Part shown: piece after piece, positions 24,291 to 37,196 of the stretch
How positions within the stretch are numbered: the stretch's first letter is position 1
How the letters are laid out: every line of letters starts with the position of its first letter
NCBI GenBank assembly: GCA_025677825.1
Contig: JAIXMO010000035.1
Coordinates: 62,001-126,000 of the forward strand
DNA: 64,000 nucleotides
Source of the DNA: Helicostylum pulchrum
Lineage: Eukaryota > Mucoromycota > Mucoromycetes > Mucorales > Mucoraceae
Direction: 5' to 3'
Position numbers and translations under genes: made by a program
The notes under the pieces: generated by a model
Databases searched by the model: none
Told to the model about the DNA's origin: nothing
What the model saw: only the letters and a program-made list of their open reading frames with translations

Positions 24291-27276
24291 CAAACTACGC
24301 CTTTCTTTCTTCTATTTATTTTCCTTTTTTTTTTATTTATTTATTTCAAACTATATGCATTAAACAGAACACTGTTCCTACAACAAAAACCCACGACTTT
24401 TTTAATTGTGTACAACCCCGTGCTCTTTTCAGGTAGTTTGTTCCCGATTCGTAAAAAGTGAGAGAAGAAGGCTAGTTCATCTCAGATATGACATTACAAA
24501 CATATCCACACACACACACTAACGAGATTTAATCGGTAAAGTATTTAAAAATCTGATTGTGTTCCCTTCCTTCTTCTTTTTTTTTTTCCCACTGTAATAT
24601 CGCTCTTTCGTTATCTATGATCTTTACATCCAATAGACTGCATACTATTTATTTTTTTACTATAATAAAATTTTAAATCTCATGGTTTGATAAGTACAAC
24701 AAAATTGATTGGTTCCGTATGAGAAATTAAAGCTGATGATGATAAGCTTTTTTTCCCGGATTAAGTGTAAGAGTACGACAATCGATTTTTATATAGTTTT
24801 TTTTTTTCTGTATGTGCGCGTATACGTACATACAAATAAAAAGTATATCTCATTACAGTTTCTTTTGTGACATCTTGGAAGACTACTAAAAAAAAAACTT
24901 TCTTTTTATAAAGTGCGTACATTACAAAGATCTTGGCTCTTTGTATAAAATTCCTTTTCAAGATTTAATAGACTTTTTTGGGAGAAAGACTTGACTTGTT
25001 ATATGCATTCTTCTCCCCCCAGTACAATGACCGAAGATCCGGGCTTATCTGTGCTCCCCTGCGGAAAATAATATCAGTCGAGCAGCCCATTTTCAATCTT
25101 TTTGTCGTACAAGAAACAGAAACCAAAACTTTAATTTTTTTTTTTGTCAGAATAAGAGTCACCATGACACTATAAAAACTCCTCTGTAGCGTACAAAACT
25201 AAGGTATTTGTATTAAAAACTTGTTTTTTACTGCGAACCAGTATTTTTTTAGTTCTCCACCCCCTTGTTTTTCAACGTTATTTACATTGTATAGTTTAAC
25301 CATATTTTCTGACTCAGTAATTCTTTCCCAGGATCTATGATTTTTTTTTATCTTGGCCTATTGTTCGTCAATGTTTAATAAAAAAAAAAAGACTTGCGAT
25401 TCTACTTTTCTCTCTTACTTTTTTTTTTGAGGGAATTTTAAAGCGTATTTAATTTATTATCTCTCTCTCCTTCTTTATTAAAGCTTCTAATCAGTTTGTA
25501 GTAATTGCGTTTTATACAAATAAACCTTAATGATAAGGTCGCGTACCTGACTTTTTTTTTTTTGACTGGACCCAATCCTTGTGAATCTTGTTATTGAAAC
25601 CCAACAAAGTTTTTTTTGAATGAGAATATCAGGTGCATTTCTCTCTTTCTCTCTCTCTGTCCCTGTCTCTCTTATTATAGAGTAGGTTTAGTTTGTTCTA
25701 CTTTATAATCAGAAGGAAAAAAAAACACTCTCAATCCAATAGAATTTAATTTTACCATTTAAAAAAAATATGCTTGTCCGAAAAATTATAGATCGCGGAT
25801 ATAAAAAATGTTACTTATCCACGTTTTTTATATTTTACATTTATTATTAATAAACCGGATTTATTACTATATGTAGCCTTCACCAACCGAATTTCAACAG
25901 GTATTTTGTGTGTGTGTGTGTGTGTGTGCTCAGGGCGTAATAATCTAGAATAGTTACAAACTTATTCGCCTGTTTAATACATATATGTGGTCTCGTTAGT
26001 AAAAAAAAAAAAAAAAAAAAAAAATGACATGACAAATCACAGTAATTTGATCAAGTGAATTTGAGTCCAACAGTCTTTTGATAGAACAAATAGAGCTACT
26101 TTTAATTACCAGTACAAGGTCAAAGTGAGGACACTCTATAGTAAATCATACGATAAGACTAAATAAAGCTAGAAAGCCGATGGTGTCACTGCATTCTCAC
26201 TATAGATGATGCAAACGGACAATCGTTTTGTATCACACTTTTTTATTTAAAAAAAAGGAAATTATAGAGCCGTGTAAAACCAGTTTTTTTTTTTCGGTGC
26301 ATCGATTGAAGCGCGTCAATAAGAAAATGATCCAGCTTTTCGGTAAGGGGAAGAAAAAAGGGGATTCAAGAACAAGAAAAGAGGGCTGCGGTTGTTTAAA
26401 ACCAGTAAACTGGGGTAGGGGATGTTACGATAATATTTTTTTGACTTGAAGAAGGCAGACAGTAAAAAAAAAAAAAAAAAAAAAAAAAAATTGTTTATGT
26501 AACTGAAATTCTCGGTGTTCTATCTATCACGCGACGATAACAATTACTTACAAAAAAAATTGGGGTAATAAAGTTTTTTTTTTAGATCGAGAACTGTAAT
26601 ATAAATAGCAATTGTAAAAGCTGTGTATTCGGCTATTAATCAAAGTAGCGCGATAACGTTAAAAAATATATATGCAAAACGTTTTTTAATCTCAACGTTG
26701 ATAAGCTTTTAGTTTTATAATATAATCGAAGGAATCGAAAAAGAATGGTAGAATTCCAAGAAACTAAAATTCTTGACAAGAAATTGTCATCTTTTTTTTT
26801 TTCTGTATTACTAAAATTCACCCTCCTCCCCCAAAGATTAATATTAGGCAGAAATTCTATTTAATCGTGGAGAAAAACGATCAGAATGAACTTATTGTTG
26901 TCTCTCCTCCCCTTCTTCTTAAGCGGAGAGCAAATTCACTGAAACGTTACACACACAAAATTGATCATATCAACTTTCATCATCATCATCATCGTCATCA
27001 TCAAGAAAAAAAAATACTATATATACCAAGCTTTTTTTCTTGTTTTCCCCTTTTTCAACAACAGAAAAATATCCTTTTTTTTTTCTCGGTTTCAGGTTTC
27101 ATGTGTTACCAATATACTTGTACAACAAAGGGGGGATCAACACTGATTAATATGTTGTGCGCGCAAAAAAAAAAATTAAATATATATTTTTTATTAGATA
27201 TAAAAAAGTAAAAGAGAGAGAAGGGGGGAATATAATTATATGTACAATAGATAATAATAATAATAAAAAAAAAAAC
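24291..27276. other. Long convergent intergenic region (3 kb)
   Basis: The spacer lies between the converging NsdD-like and AreA-like genes. No exon chain, tRNA or transposase motif is recognised. It holds many homopolymers (A runs near 26000-26023 and 26464-26490) and a TG microsatellite at 25907-25928. It could contain non-coding RNA, but nothing in the sequence shows it. Confidence 0.45.
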
Positions 27277-27425
27277 TTAAGAATGATGGTCATGATCCAT
27301 ACTAGTAGCTGTATCCTGATTAGAAGAAGAAGCTGCTACAGCTGCTGCCGTAGCCTGCTGCAATAATATTAATTGCTGTAACTGATTTGAATCAAGTAAA
27401 GGAAACGAAGTAGTATTATACAACA

Positions 27426-27456
<31 letters not shown>

Positions 27457-29062
27457 CTGTTGTTGCTGTTGCTGCTGTTGCTGCTGTTGCTGCTGTTGCT
27501 GCTGTTGTTGCTGTTGCTGCTGTTGTTGCTGTTGCTGCTGTTGTTGCTGTTGCTGCTGTTGTTGCTGTTGCTGCTGTATACGTTGCTGATGCTCTTGTTG
27601 CTGCTGTTGTTGAGCCATTAAACCCATCCAATTTAAAGTGGGAGCAGACCCAATATGACCCAACGATAACCGATGATTTGGTAAAATCGCTCTACCCTTT
27701 TGTTCAACTGAATTATTTTTCTGCTGTTGTTTTGATAGTAATACTTGCCTTAACCCATCGGAAGACGGATGGTTTGGTAATGAGCCAGAAATAACCATGG
27801 CTGCTGAGGAAGAAGTACTTGATTCTGCCTTTAAATTACTTGCTTCTTCGCTTGTGCGTTGTCTTTTATTTAATGCCTCTGAACCATTCCAAGCACTAAA
27901 TGTGATCGGTCGAGTTGTTGTACTAGTACTATTACTACTTGCACTCGATTCCTTTTTTTTAATATCAATGGTTTTGGATTTTAATCCTCTGCCAATACCG
28001 TGAATCATATCCACTTGTGCACCACTACTACTACTACTGTTGTTGTTGTTGGTAGCTCCACTACCGCTACGATTTCTTTTTTTAATTATATTGGTTTTTA
28101 AACTCAATGGCCGCACCACTCCGTGTAATTTCAGGAACAAACCGCAAGCATTACATAAAGCAAGTCCTTCTGGATTTCTTCTCCATAGTGGTGTAGTGGT
28201 TGTATTACAATTAGTACACTGAGTAATGGATTTATTTTTAGTTGATACGGGAGGAGTAGGTGCTGGTGGTGGGGATGATGACGAAGTAGGTGCTGGTGGT
28301 GTTAGTGGTGGTGCTGCTGGTGGTGGTGTGTGACCAACTGCGGGATCTCCCGAAGATGCTGGGAAAAAATAAAAATATTACGTGAGTAAATAAACATATA
28401 TATACGAGTTATTTATATACACATATATATTTGTAGGTTACCTAATATTGAGCTATTATTGTTATCGTTAAAATGATACATTGTTAATAAATCTTCAAAA
28501 CTTATGGCACCAGGATTAGTATACTCTACATCACAGTCATCATTATCATCATTATCTTCATCATTTGGTGGGTCTACTGGTATTGTTATACTATTACTAC
28601 TGACATGTGATAAAAAGGGGGACTATTTTATATATATACATACACACCCTTTTAGTAAATTTTAAATATATACAAAAAAAAAAAATTTACTTTTACATTT
28701 AAAGGGGAAGATGCACGCGCTGATCCATTTACAAGTAAATTTTGATTATTGTGTTGGTGGTGAATAGAAGGTGGAGCAGAACAAGATAATAAACCAACCG
28801 TATCATCTGATTTAGGTGGTGATGATGATGAGGATTCTTCTTGCAACTTTTTTTTATTTAAAGTCATGGCCATCATACGCCAAGTTAAATTCTCTAACCG
28901 AGTACCGTTTGGCAAAGTATCTTTGGCTTTGGTATAAAGTCGCCATACTTGCGTCGCTAGTGGATCTGCCTTCTTTTCTTCCTCTTTTTTAGGTGTTCTA
29001 ACTGGAAATATCGAATCTGATAAAATCGCTTCTACTGGTGGTGTTGCTTGTCTTTTATTCAT
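27277..29062 (-). CDS. areA: AreA/NIT2-like GATA nitrogen regulator
   Basis: Exons 29062-28691, 28622-28442, 28358-27277 total 1635 nt, or 544 aa. The N-terminal fungal DUF1752 block [16 protein letters not shown]...[12 protein letters not shown] (from residue 33) is specific to AreA-type regulators. The GATA finger (about residues 232-256) is CTNC-x17-CNAC with [13 protein letters not shown] and [16 protein letters not shown], the class that binds HGATAR and activates nitrogen-catabolic genes. A run of about 50 glutamines, encoded by mixed CAG/CAA, spans roughly residues 441-497. The start at 29062 ([14 protein letters not shown]) was chosen over an upstream in-frame ATG that would add a Phe-rich, unlikely N-terminus. 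It shares a 242-bp promoter region with the divergent F-box gene. It could be one of several AreA paralogs. Confidence 0.9.
27421..27612 (-). repeat. Poly-glutamine (CAG/CAA) tract in AreA-like gene
   Basis: A trinucleotide array encoding an almost pure Gln run. CAG and CAA codons are interleaved in repeating blocks rather than being a pure CAG run. An ERIRQQ-like interruption sits near the start of the tract in the protein. Confidence 0.9.
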
Positions 29063-29304
29063 TAAATGGTTTTTTTTTATATGTATTAAAAAAGAAAAAA
29101 AAAAGAAAGAAAAAAGAAAGAAAGAGAGAAAAGAGAAAGAAAAAAGGGCTTTTTTAATACTTTTAACATGCAAAACTGAGTCTAAAATAGAAAGTCACTT
29201 TGCGTGTGTGTGGCATGCTCCTCACTATCTCGGCTCTCTTTCTCTCTACCTCTCTCTCTCTCTCTCTTTTTTTTTTTTTTTTTTTTTTTTTTCGCAGCTG
29301 AAAT
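29063..29304. promoter_or_regulatory. Shared divergent promoter, CT- and T-rich
   Basis: The 242-bp region lies between the divergent AreA-like (-) and F-box (+) starts. It has a GA/CT-rich stretch (29090-29150 and 29230-29270) and a run of about 25 T at 29268-29292, ending in a CAG 12 nt before the F-box ATG. Pyrimidine tracts of this kind precede several genes in this window. Confidence 0.45.
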
Positions 29305-31285
29305 ATGGATAAATTTCCTGAAGAAATACTATTACGTATATTTAAATTACTAGTAACCGATATAGAACAACTCGTTATACTTTCCCAAGTATCTAAAAGA
29401 CTAAACAGGTACGACGCAATTGTATGTGTGTATAAAGCATTGTAAGGGGGATTAAGTATATATTTTGTTCATTAGACTCTTGGAAGACCAAAAGTTATGG
29501 TACACCTGTTTCCAAACCCGGTACCCCATTTGGGGCAGCCGAGTGCAATACACGTTTAATGCCAAAAGGTTAATTGACTGGAAAGACTTTGTAATTCACT
29601 TGATGAAACAACAAAAGTCAACTCGAAATTTTTCGTTTGAGTTTGTCAAAGAAAAGTCTTGCACAAATCGTAAACGAAAGATTATGGATGGAGAACAAGA
29701 TATCCAGTTAATTATGGAGCATTATATGCAGGACAAGTCACCGTTTTGGATTCAAGATCCATTAGTAGTAGACATTGATCCAAAGACAAAGACAGGTGTA
29801 GTAGCTACGGGAAAGCATCGAAAGAACATGATTGAAAACAGGTCAGAGCACAAGATATTATTTTGGAAGTACCCCTCTTGGGAACTCACAAGGACATTTG
29901 AATTAAACCTAAGTCCACCCCGTTTAAATTGCCAAATCATTGGTGTCCAGTCCATTGCAATACCCAGTCCCGACGGAAACTCCATTGAGCAAGTGCGTTT
30001 CTTTTCTTTGGCGGTCGGCGTAGGCTTCGTACCTGAAATAGAGCATGAAAATGAAGATAGAGTTGATATTTGGAAATCTTTATTTATCTACAGACTATTT
30101 AATGACGGCTCAACACAGTGCGTCTCTCATATTGAAATTGCAGATAGTTTTTTGGGAAGAGAAATATTCTTATTTTCGGATACCTCTTGGTCAAACCCTG
30201 ATAATAACGTAAAGGATTGGTTGAAAATCGTCTCTCCTCAACACGCTACATTTGATAATCGTTTTACCGTATTTATATTAGCTATTGGTCCTACCTATGA
30301 GCCTATCATTGGCTGTGTCCAACTAGCGAAATTCGATATACGTGCAACGCAGCATATTTTAGACCCTTCACTTACCTGTGTCTACTGGAACAGCAATACA
30401 AACCGATTATACTCAAAATCAGATAAATTCTACAGTAACCCTACGGAAATCATTACCACGATAAAACTAGGCAGTGAAGTGAGCTGTATGATTCATTTTA
30501 AATATCCACCGTATTTAAACCATTTGATATGTACTGGAAGCTACCAAGATGATGAACTATCCGTGTATGACTGGAGATTTGGGATTAAAGTTGGTACCTT
30601 GCCTTGGAAATCTATAAATAGCCAAGGAGATGAAACTATGATTGACGTTCGACCTTGGGGGTTAGAATCCACGCTGGTATTACCACCTTATTGGTCCGAA
30701 AATGAAGAGACGGATTTATCACAACGTGGCTTTCGTCTAATTGCTGTGGGCGATAATAGAAGCGATAATATCAGAGACAAATTAGAAATTAAAGTATGGG
30801 ATATATCGTATTTACTAACTGTCAATTGGGATCCATTAATTCATCATAGTCATATCAATTTAAACGCAGAAGATTTAACACACCGTTTCCCTTGGTGGTC
30901 AAGGCGTACAACCCAACTAGAAAAATATGCTATCCATATGATGGCTACGCCAGATCAACATAATCATACCTTCCATTTACCTTATTCACCGCCAAACCAG
31001 TTTAAATCCATGCTACTGTCACATACGTTCGACAAAGATGATCAAGATTCAATTATACCTGTAAAATATACTGCTTATAATGTATTATATACCTCTCTCT
31101 TCTTGTTAACAGAAGATGGAAAAGTGACCGTCATGGATATCGAAACCGGTAAAATCACTGGCATCGTAGAAAATGTAGCGTCTGGAAGTTTACAGCAAGT
31201 AAGAGGGATTGATGTAAACGTCATTGGCGGAAGAGAAGTAGTTGTAACTAGTAAAGAAGGTTTATTAAGAGGCATTGTATATTAA
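29305..31285 (+). CDS. F-box protein with WD40/beta-propeller-like body
   Basis: Two exons, 29305-29408 and 29476-31285, total 1914 nt or 637 aa. The N-terminus is a short F-box (MDKFPEEILLRIFKLLV...VSKRLNRLLEDQKLWYTCF), expected to bind Skp1 in an SCF ubiquitin ligase. The rest is beta-rich, with Trp-containing repeats such as VYDWRFGIKVGTLPWKS and VTVMDIETGKITG, suggesting a WD40-like propeller for substrate binding. Target is unknown. It is transcribed away from the AreA-like gene and upstream of the WC-1-like gene (260 bp). Confidence 0.8.
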
Positions 31286-31544
31286 ATTTCATAACAAAAA
31301 AAAGTAATAAAAAACAGTTCGTGAATTACCCGATTTGGAATAACCCAATCGATTGCCCGGATCGGGAATAGAGGGAGTAATCATCATATCCCATTCTGCA
31401 AGACCCCAACTTTTATTTTTATTTTTTCCATCTCTTTCTCTCTTTCTCTTTTTCTCTTTTTCTCTTTTTCTCTCTTTCTCTCTTTCTCTCTTTCTCTCTT
31501 TCTCTCTCTCTCTTTTTAAAAAAAAATATAATTGAATTAACAGT
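31286..31544. other. Spacer with CT microsatellite
   Basis: A CTCTTT/TTTCTC array runs from about 31430 to 31518, then an AAAAAAAA stretch and an AACAG acceptor-like site 1 nt before the WC-1-like ATG, so a 5' UTR intron is possible. No gene is seen. Confidence 0.5.
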
Positions 31545-33622
31545 ATGCAAACTGATTTACTGCAAGACAACTCTGTTCAACGGTCTGCTTTAACTGGCGT
31601 ATACTCCAATACAGGATTTGATATGATACAAATACTTTCCAAGCTTACAAGCAGGTACATAAAACTTTAATTTGCAGAAAAAAATATATATATATACTCA
31701 AACTTCTTTAGACCAAACCCTCAAATACAATTAGGCCCTATCGACCTCTCTTGCTCATTTGTAGTTTCGGACGCCAACCAGTACGACTGCCCTGTCGTTT
31801 ATTGTTCACCTGCATTTGAACGACTCACAGGCTATACCAATGCGGAAATAGTAGGCAAAAACTGTCGCTTTTTACAGAGCCCTGATGGGCTAGTGACAGG
31901 CGGCTCGAGGCGACAGCATACGGATAATCAAGCTGTGTACCATTTAAAAGCTCAGTTAAATATGGGGAAAGAACATCAAGCTAGTATTATTAATTACAAA
32001 AAGGGGGGCCAGGTACAAAATTAAAAAAAAAATTGTAAACAACAACAAAAGGTACTGATTATTGGTTAGCCATTTGTTAATTTGGTTACAGTTGTACCTA
32101 TTTTTGCTGAAAATGGGTGTATCGATTACTTTGTGGGTTTACAAGTGGATTTAGTTGAGCAACCTAATTCTATTCTCGATAAAATGAAAGGTAGCACACA
32201 CACACACACACACATATATATACGCGCGCGTGGGCTTTTATTAACTTCGTACTTCAATTCAGATGGAACTTATTTAATAAACTATCATTATTCCGTAAAC
32301 CAACCTCCTATTCCAACGCAAGGTAATAAACCAACGAAAACCCCATCCGAAATTATAAATTAACCAATTGTATTTAGGAGACAACCTTTTACTAGGATCC
32401 ATGGATGAATACTTTCGCGAAGTGCCTTCCAACAACGCCTCAAAGAACGCCAATATCATCAACCTTTTAGACTCTACACAAATCGATTTTGAAAACCTAT
32501 TTACCAGCGAACAACAGATTCAAAAGGAGTGGCATAAAGTACTGCTAAACCAAACGTGTGATTTTATCCATGTCATCTCTCTAAAGGGTATATTTATGTA
32601 CGTATCAGATGCAAGTGTAAGCATGTTGGAATATGACCCCACTGAACTACTTGGAAGTACACTAAGTTCTATTTGTCACCCATCCGATATTATACCTGTC
32701 ATGCGTGAAATTAAGGAGGCCGCTGCAAACCCAGATAAAGTTATCAATTTACTGTTTAGAATTAGAAGAAAACTGTCTGGTTATTTTTGGATAGAGTGTC
32801 GTGGAAAGTTACATATGGATCTAAATAAAGGAAGAAAATGTTTGGTGCTTTCCGGTAGAGAGCGACCCGTCTACAGGCTGTCCACAAGTAACCCACCGCA
32901 CGCTGATGAATACTGGGCTAAATTAAGTTTGTCTGGTTTGTACCTGCATGTGACTCGATCCTGCAAAGACATTGTTGGTTTCACAAACGATGCATTAGAG
33001 CACCAATCCATATACCAATACATTGAAAACGACAGCGTCACCGATATCACTAGAGCACTGCAATCGGTTTCAGTAGAGAACAAACCGTACAAGGTACAGC
33101 ATACCATGCTAACAGCAAAAGGAACGTACGTCAACGTATTCGGCACATTTTATCCTGGAGATACTTTAAATAACCAAAGGAATCCTCCCTCATTTATACT
33201 TGTTCAAGTACAACTTTCAAGTACAACTCACTCAACACTATTATCCTCTTCTGTGATCACAAGTACCAATTTGTTTCCTGAACTGGAAACTGTTCGAACT
33301 ACAAATTGGCAGTACGAATTATACCAGCTTGAACAATCCAATCAAAAATTACGCGATCAATTAGAAAAATACGCAAACCCCAATAATAAAAAGCAAAGAA
33401 GAAAGGTATATATGTGGTTTATAATTATTTTGTTGCAATATAAAACTTAGCATATACTTTTTTCTTTAGAAAAAGACATCAATTGAAGCACCTAAAATGT
33501 GTGTAAAGTGTCAACGGAAAGATTCCCCTGAATGGCGTAAAGGACCAAACGGTCCTAAAGAACTTTGTAATGCTTGCGGGTTACGATACGCAAAATCTTT
33601 GAATTCTAAAAACAAGAAATAA
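31545..33622 (+). CDS. White collar 1-like LOV/PAS/GATA photoreceptor
   Basis: Exons 31545-31654, 31712-32012, 32070-32190, 32263-32322, 32378-33405, 33470-33622 total 1773 nt, or 590 aa. The flavin-binding LOV domain follows a short N-terminus: [20 protein letters not shown], then [12 protein letters not shown] with photoactive Cys88. A WC-1-type insertion ([17 protein letters not shown]) and [19 protein letters not shown] follow. Two further PAS-like regions start around [19 protein letters not shown] and [15 protein letters not shown]. The C-terminal GATA finger is CVKC-x18-CNAC with [14 protein letters not shown] and GLRYAKSL. Such proteins pair with WC-2 to activate light-induced genes. 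Mucoralean fungi typically keep several WC-1 copies (MadA/WcoA/WcoB, Mcwc-1 series); which one this is cannot be told. The N-terminus before LOV is very short (about 40 aa). Confidence 0.93.
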
Positions 33623-34771
33623 CAAGTCCTTCATCATTGCGTCATATAAATACACACGTTTTCTATTTTTTTACTGTATCGAACTCTGCGTATTATTTCG
33701 TGACAATTTTTTTTTTATATATTAATGCTGAAGAGAGGGGTAAGGTTTTACAAGGAAAAAAGGGTGTAAAAAAACGGAAAGGGTTTTATTTTTTTACATT
33801 GTCCGAAAAAGTAGTATAACAAGTTGTTGTGAGGTTAAATTAAGGGAATTCAATTTTGTTCCTGGCTACACAAAAAAAAAAGGGAGCGCCCATAAAGGTA
33901 AAAAGAGCCAACTAATTGAAATCCTACTTATTGATCGGTTGACGATTACACGTTGTAAACCTGCCACAACGAGAGTCGTCTGCGTGTAAAAAAAACGGGA
34001 ATTTAAAAACATTGTATAGTTACACGCATTAACTTCTTTCGAGTTGCGATATAGTGGGAAATAGATTATCCATCACTGTAACAAACTGTAACGTAAAAAA
34101 ATATTCGAAATTTTCAATTTAGTTTTATACCGGGGGGTGCGTGAGAGTTGAGGCAAAAAAAAAGAATCCATTTACTTGAGACTCAGCGACGCTACTTTTA
34201 TTTTATTTATCACCTAGAAAGCGGTCAGTTTTTTTTTAAAACTGTGCGAAGACACTTTAATAAAAAAAAACCTCGCCTCAGAAACGACTTACTTTCAGTA
34301 CGAGGGGAAGGTGCATTTTTTTTATTCAGTCTCTTTTTTGTGTACTACCTTAAAAAAGCTCAGCTTGGAGCGGTAAACAAAAGCCGATTATGCGAAAATT
34401 GTTTATTGTTGTGTGTACTCTTTCTCTCTTTTTAAATAAAAATGCACGATCTTTATAAACCTGACAGACGAATAACTGTAGCACATAAACTCCCTTTGAG
34501 AGAGATTACGATTGAATAGTAATAAAAAAAACTGTGGCCCATGCAAAAAAAGTCACGAAAAAAAATATTTCGTGTTTCAGGTTTACGAAATTTTTTTACC
34601 AGAGCCGAAAAAAATAGCTTAAAAAGTCGGTGTTAAAGAGGGCTCAAAAACTGACGTAATGAAAGGTCTATTGCGTGTAATAGATTTTTTTTTTTTTCAA
34701 AGATTTATGTATTTATTTTTTTAATGTGAGTTTTTTTTTAAAAAAAAAGTAAAGGAAATACAAAATTATTT
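33623..34771. other. Intergenic spacer
   Basis: 3' flanks of the converging WC-1-like and SERBP1-like genes. AT-rich, with a TTTTTTTTTAAAAAAAAA palindrome at 34731-34748. No gene is recognised. Confidence 0.5.
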
Positions 34772-35885
34772 TTATGCGCCTAATGTAGGGAAGGCCTTTG
34801 AGTCTGATAAGTTAACAGAACCTTGACCGCGGCTACTACCACGACCACCGCGTCCATTGCCACGACCTCCACGACCTCCGCGTCCTCCACGACGGTTCTC
34901 GCTTTCACTACGGTGAGCAGGTTGGTCGATTTCCAAATAGATCTTTTCTTTCTTGTTCTTATTTTTTAACTTGGAACCAGGTTCCTATAATAACAGAAAA
35001 TAAAAATATTATTAAATAGTTTTTTTTTTTTTTTTTTTTTTTGTTACCTTTCCGGAAAAGTATGCGTCTTCTTCTTTTTCAAGAACGACAGCGTTCTCCC
35101 ATTCTTTATTATCAAGACCTTCATTAGGCTTACGACCTTCTTGGACACGGAAAGTTTGAGAGTTCTTCTTTTCTTCGAGGTATTCTTCCAATGTCTTGGT
35201 GTTCTCCTCTGGTTCTTCGGCACGAGCCTTACGAGCCTCAGCGGCATCTGGATCATTAGGATCCAATACGTCATGGGCGCTATAAAAAATCATTTTTTTT
35301 TTAGTCGTGTAATCATGTTTTATTATTATATTATTTATATTACCCTTGGAATTCGGCAGTACCGGCTTCACCCCAGCCTTTGTTAATCTTCTTTTCAGTA
35401 TCACTGCAAAGAGAGAGAAGAGAAGGGAAAAAAATATTGATACGGTGAAAAAATAAATAAAAGGGTATTATTTACATGAAAAAAATATACTTACTGAATT
35501 CCGGTACCACTGTGACGATCAAATTGACGTCCTCTTCCACCACCTTCTGTAGAACGACCTGGCTTTTCTGGTCTAGAGTTCTTGGTGGTCTCGGTAGTAG
35601 TAGTGGTTTGAATAGGTTCGGAGACATCCTTACGGTTACCACGATCACGTCTTGAGGGAGGAGAGACTACACATGTACAAGTTAGTATATATATTTTTTT
35701 ATGAACACGCGTTTTTTATTTTATTTTTTACCTGCAGGTTGTCTAAATCCACCTCGGCGAACTTCACGTCTAGTAGGTGGTCCAGCATCACCCTTCTTTT
35801 CCACTGGCTTAAGGTTACCAAGCTTATCAATCTCAGTCTCTTCTTCCCCTAAAAGGGCTCCAAAGCGATTCTGTGTAAACGACAT
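34772..35885 (-). CDS. Stm1/SERBP1-like RNA- and ribosome-binding protein
   Basis: Exons 35885-35732, 35666-35495, 35403-35344, 35279-35048, 34984-34772 total 831 nt, or 276 aa. The N-terminus MSFTQNRFGALLGEEE fits the Stm1_N motif. RRGGFRQPAG and GRGRQFDRHSGTG are RG-rich. The central HABP4/PAI-RBP1 region includes DTEKKINKGWGEAG and a charged KTLEEYLEEKKN helix. The C-terminus has an RGG box (GGRGGRGGRGNGRGGRG) and ends in LSDSKAFPTLGA. Members bind mRNA and clamp idle 80S ribosomes. The domain order and size are those of fungal SERBP1-like proteins. High Arg/Gly/Lys content and regular codons suggest strong expression. Confidence 0.9.
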
Positions 35886-37021
35886 GATTACTTTGATTTA
35901 TATATATGTGTGTGTAAAAAAAAAAAAAAAAAGAAGAAGAGAAAAGAAAAAAAGAAAAAAAGAGGGTTATAAAAAAAAACGCCTTTTTTTTCATGGCTTT
36001 TTTTTCTGTTACAGGTATTTTTGGTGTATATGCTAAATTTCAACCAATTGAATTTTTGCGGCATATGAATTTAGAAGCCCAGGGAATAACCTTACCTGTT
36101 TCATTTTTTTTTATGTGTGTAAACGCATGAAATCTTTTATTGGGTTTCAGAAAGAAAGAAAAAAATTATTTGATGTAAGCGTATCTAAATCTTTTCCTGT
36201 TGTTTCGGGCATAAAGAACCAAACAAATAATATACCAATAAAGTTTATCACCGTAAATACAGTTAAGCTATATTCTGCTAATCCTGCATTCATATGTATT
36301 CACTATAAAGTTAATTATCCAATTACATGAATTGCCAAATACTACCAAAGGTAACAGTTCCGGTGCAATCATCCAAGGTACAACGCCGCGTCCCATACTG
36401 TAAGTTAAAGCAAACAAAATAGCTTTTTACATATACATCGTAAGTAAACAGACGTAAATAAAAAAAAAGTTTTTTTTTTTTTTACCTGCTGTCATAGAAA
36501 GCGGTGTTAACTGAGCGGAATTTGTAGATGCGGACCCGATAACAAGAAACATGGAGGCAACTGTCATTCCAATTGTCGATAAAAGCATAAACCCCTTTCT
36601 ACCAACGCGATGCATATACACTACCGCAATCATTGTCGCAACGATATTTCCTGTGGAACTGGCCAAAGTTACTGTAGTGGCCATCATGACATCACTTTGA
36701 AATACGCCTGTCAATAACGTGACGGAATAAATAGACAGTGGGCCAATACCACCAATTTGATTATACATTTGAATAACGCATACAATCAATATCATGTATA
36801 GAATTTTTTTGTCTTTCAATAACTCAAAAACAGACGTAGTGGTGGTGGGAGACACATGTGCAAGAATATGTGACTCTAATTCAGTCCACTCAATTAAATC
36901 TTCTTGTTCGCGAAGTTTGAATAAAGCTGCTTTGGCCGCATCTATTTTTCCGACAGAGCATAGGTATCTTGGTGACTCAACCGCAAACAAGTACAGTAAT
37001 ATGATTTGAATAGCTGTTAAA

Positions 37022-37027
37022 ATACTG
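37022..37027. repeat. Target-site duplication copy 1 (ATACTG)
   Basis: A 6-bp sequence identical to 41104-41109, at the boundary between transporter coding sequence and the inserted element. Confidence 0.75.
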
Positions 37028-37196
37028 TGAGGGTAAATACGCTGCGGATCCCAAATAAAATAGAAATTCATTAGTATTTGAATTAGAGCCTTTTTTTTTT
37101 TTACTTACATGGCAAGTAGCAACAAATACAAAAAATACGCTATTAATAAAAATTCATAATTGTACTTAAATATGTCATTATTACCTTCGAAAAGTA

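Noticed and set aside
26228..26449. 73-codon ORF and neighbouring Lys-rich ORFs in the 24.3-27.3 kb gap
   Set aside because: Low-complexity A/G-rich translation, no conserved features, no splicing pattern.
27430..27621. Poly-Leu and poly-Ala ORFs over the Gln tract
   Set aside because: They are alternate-frame and antisense readings of the CAG/CAA repeat in the AreA-like gene.
31430..31520. CTCTTT array as a CRISPR-like or tandem regulatory array
   Set aside because: Simple pyrimidine microsatellite with no spacers; such tracts precede many genes here.
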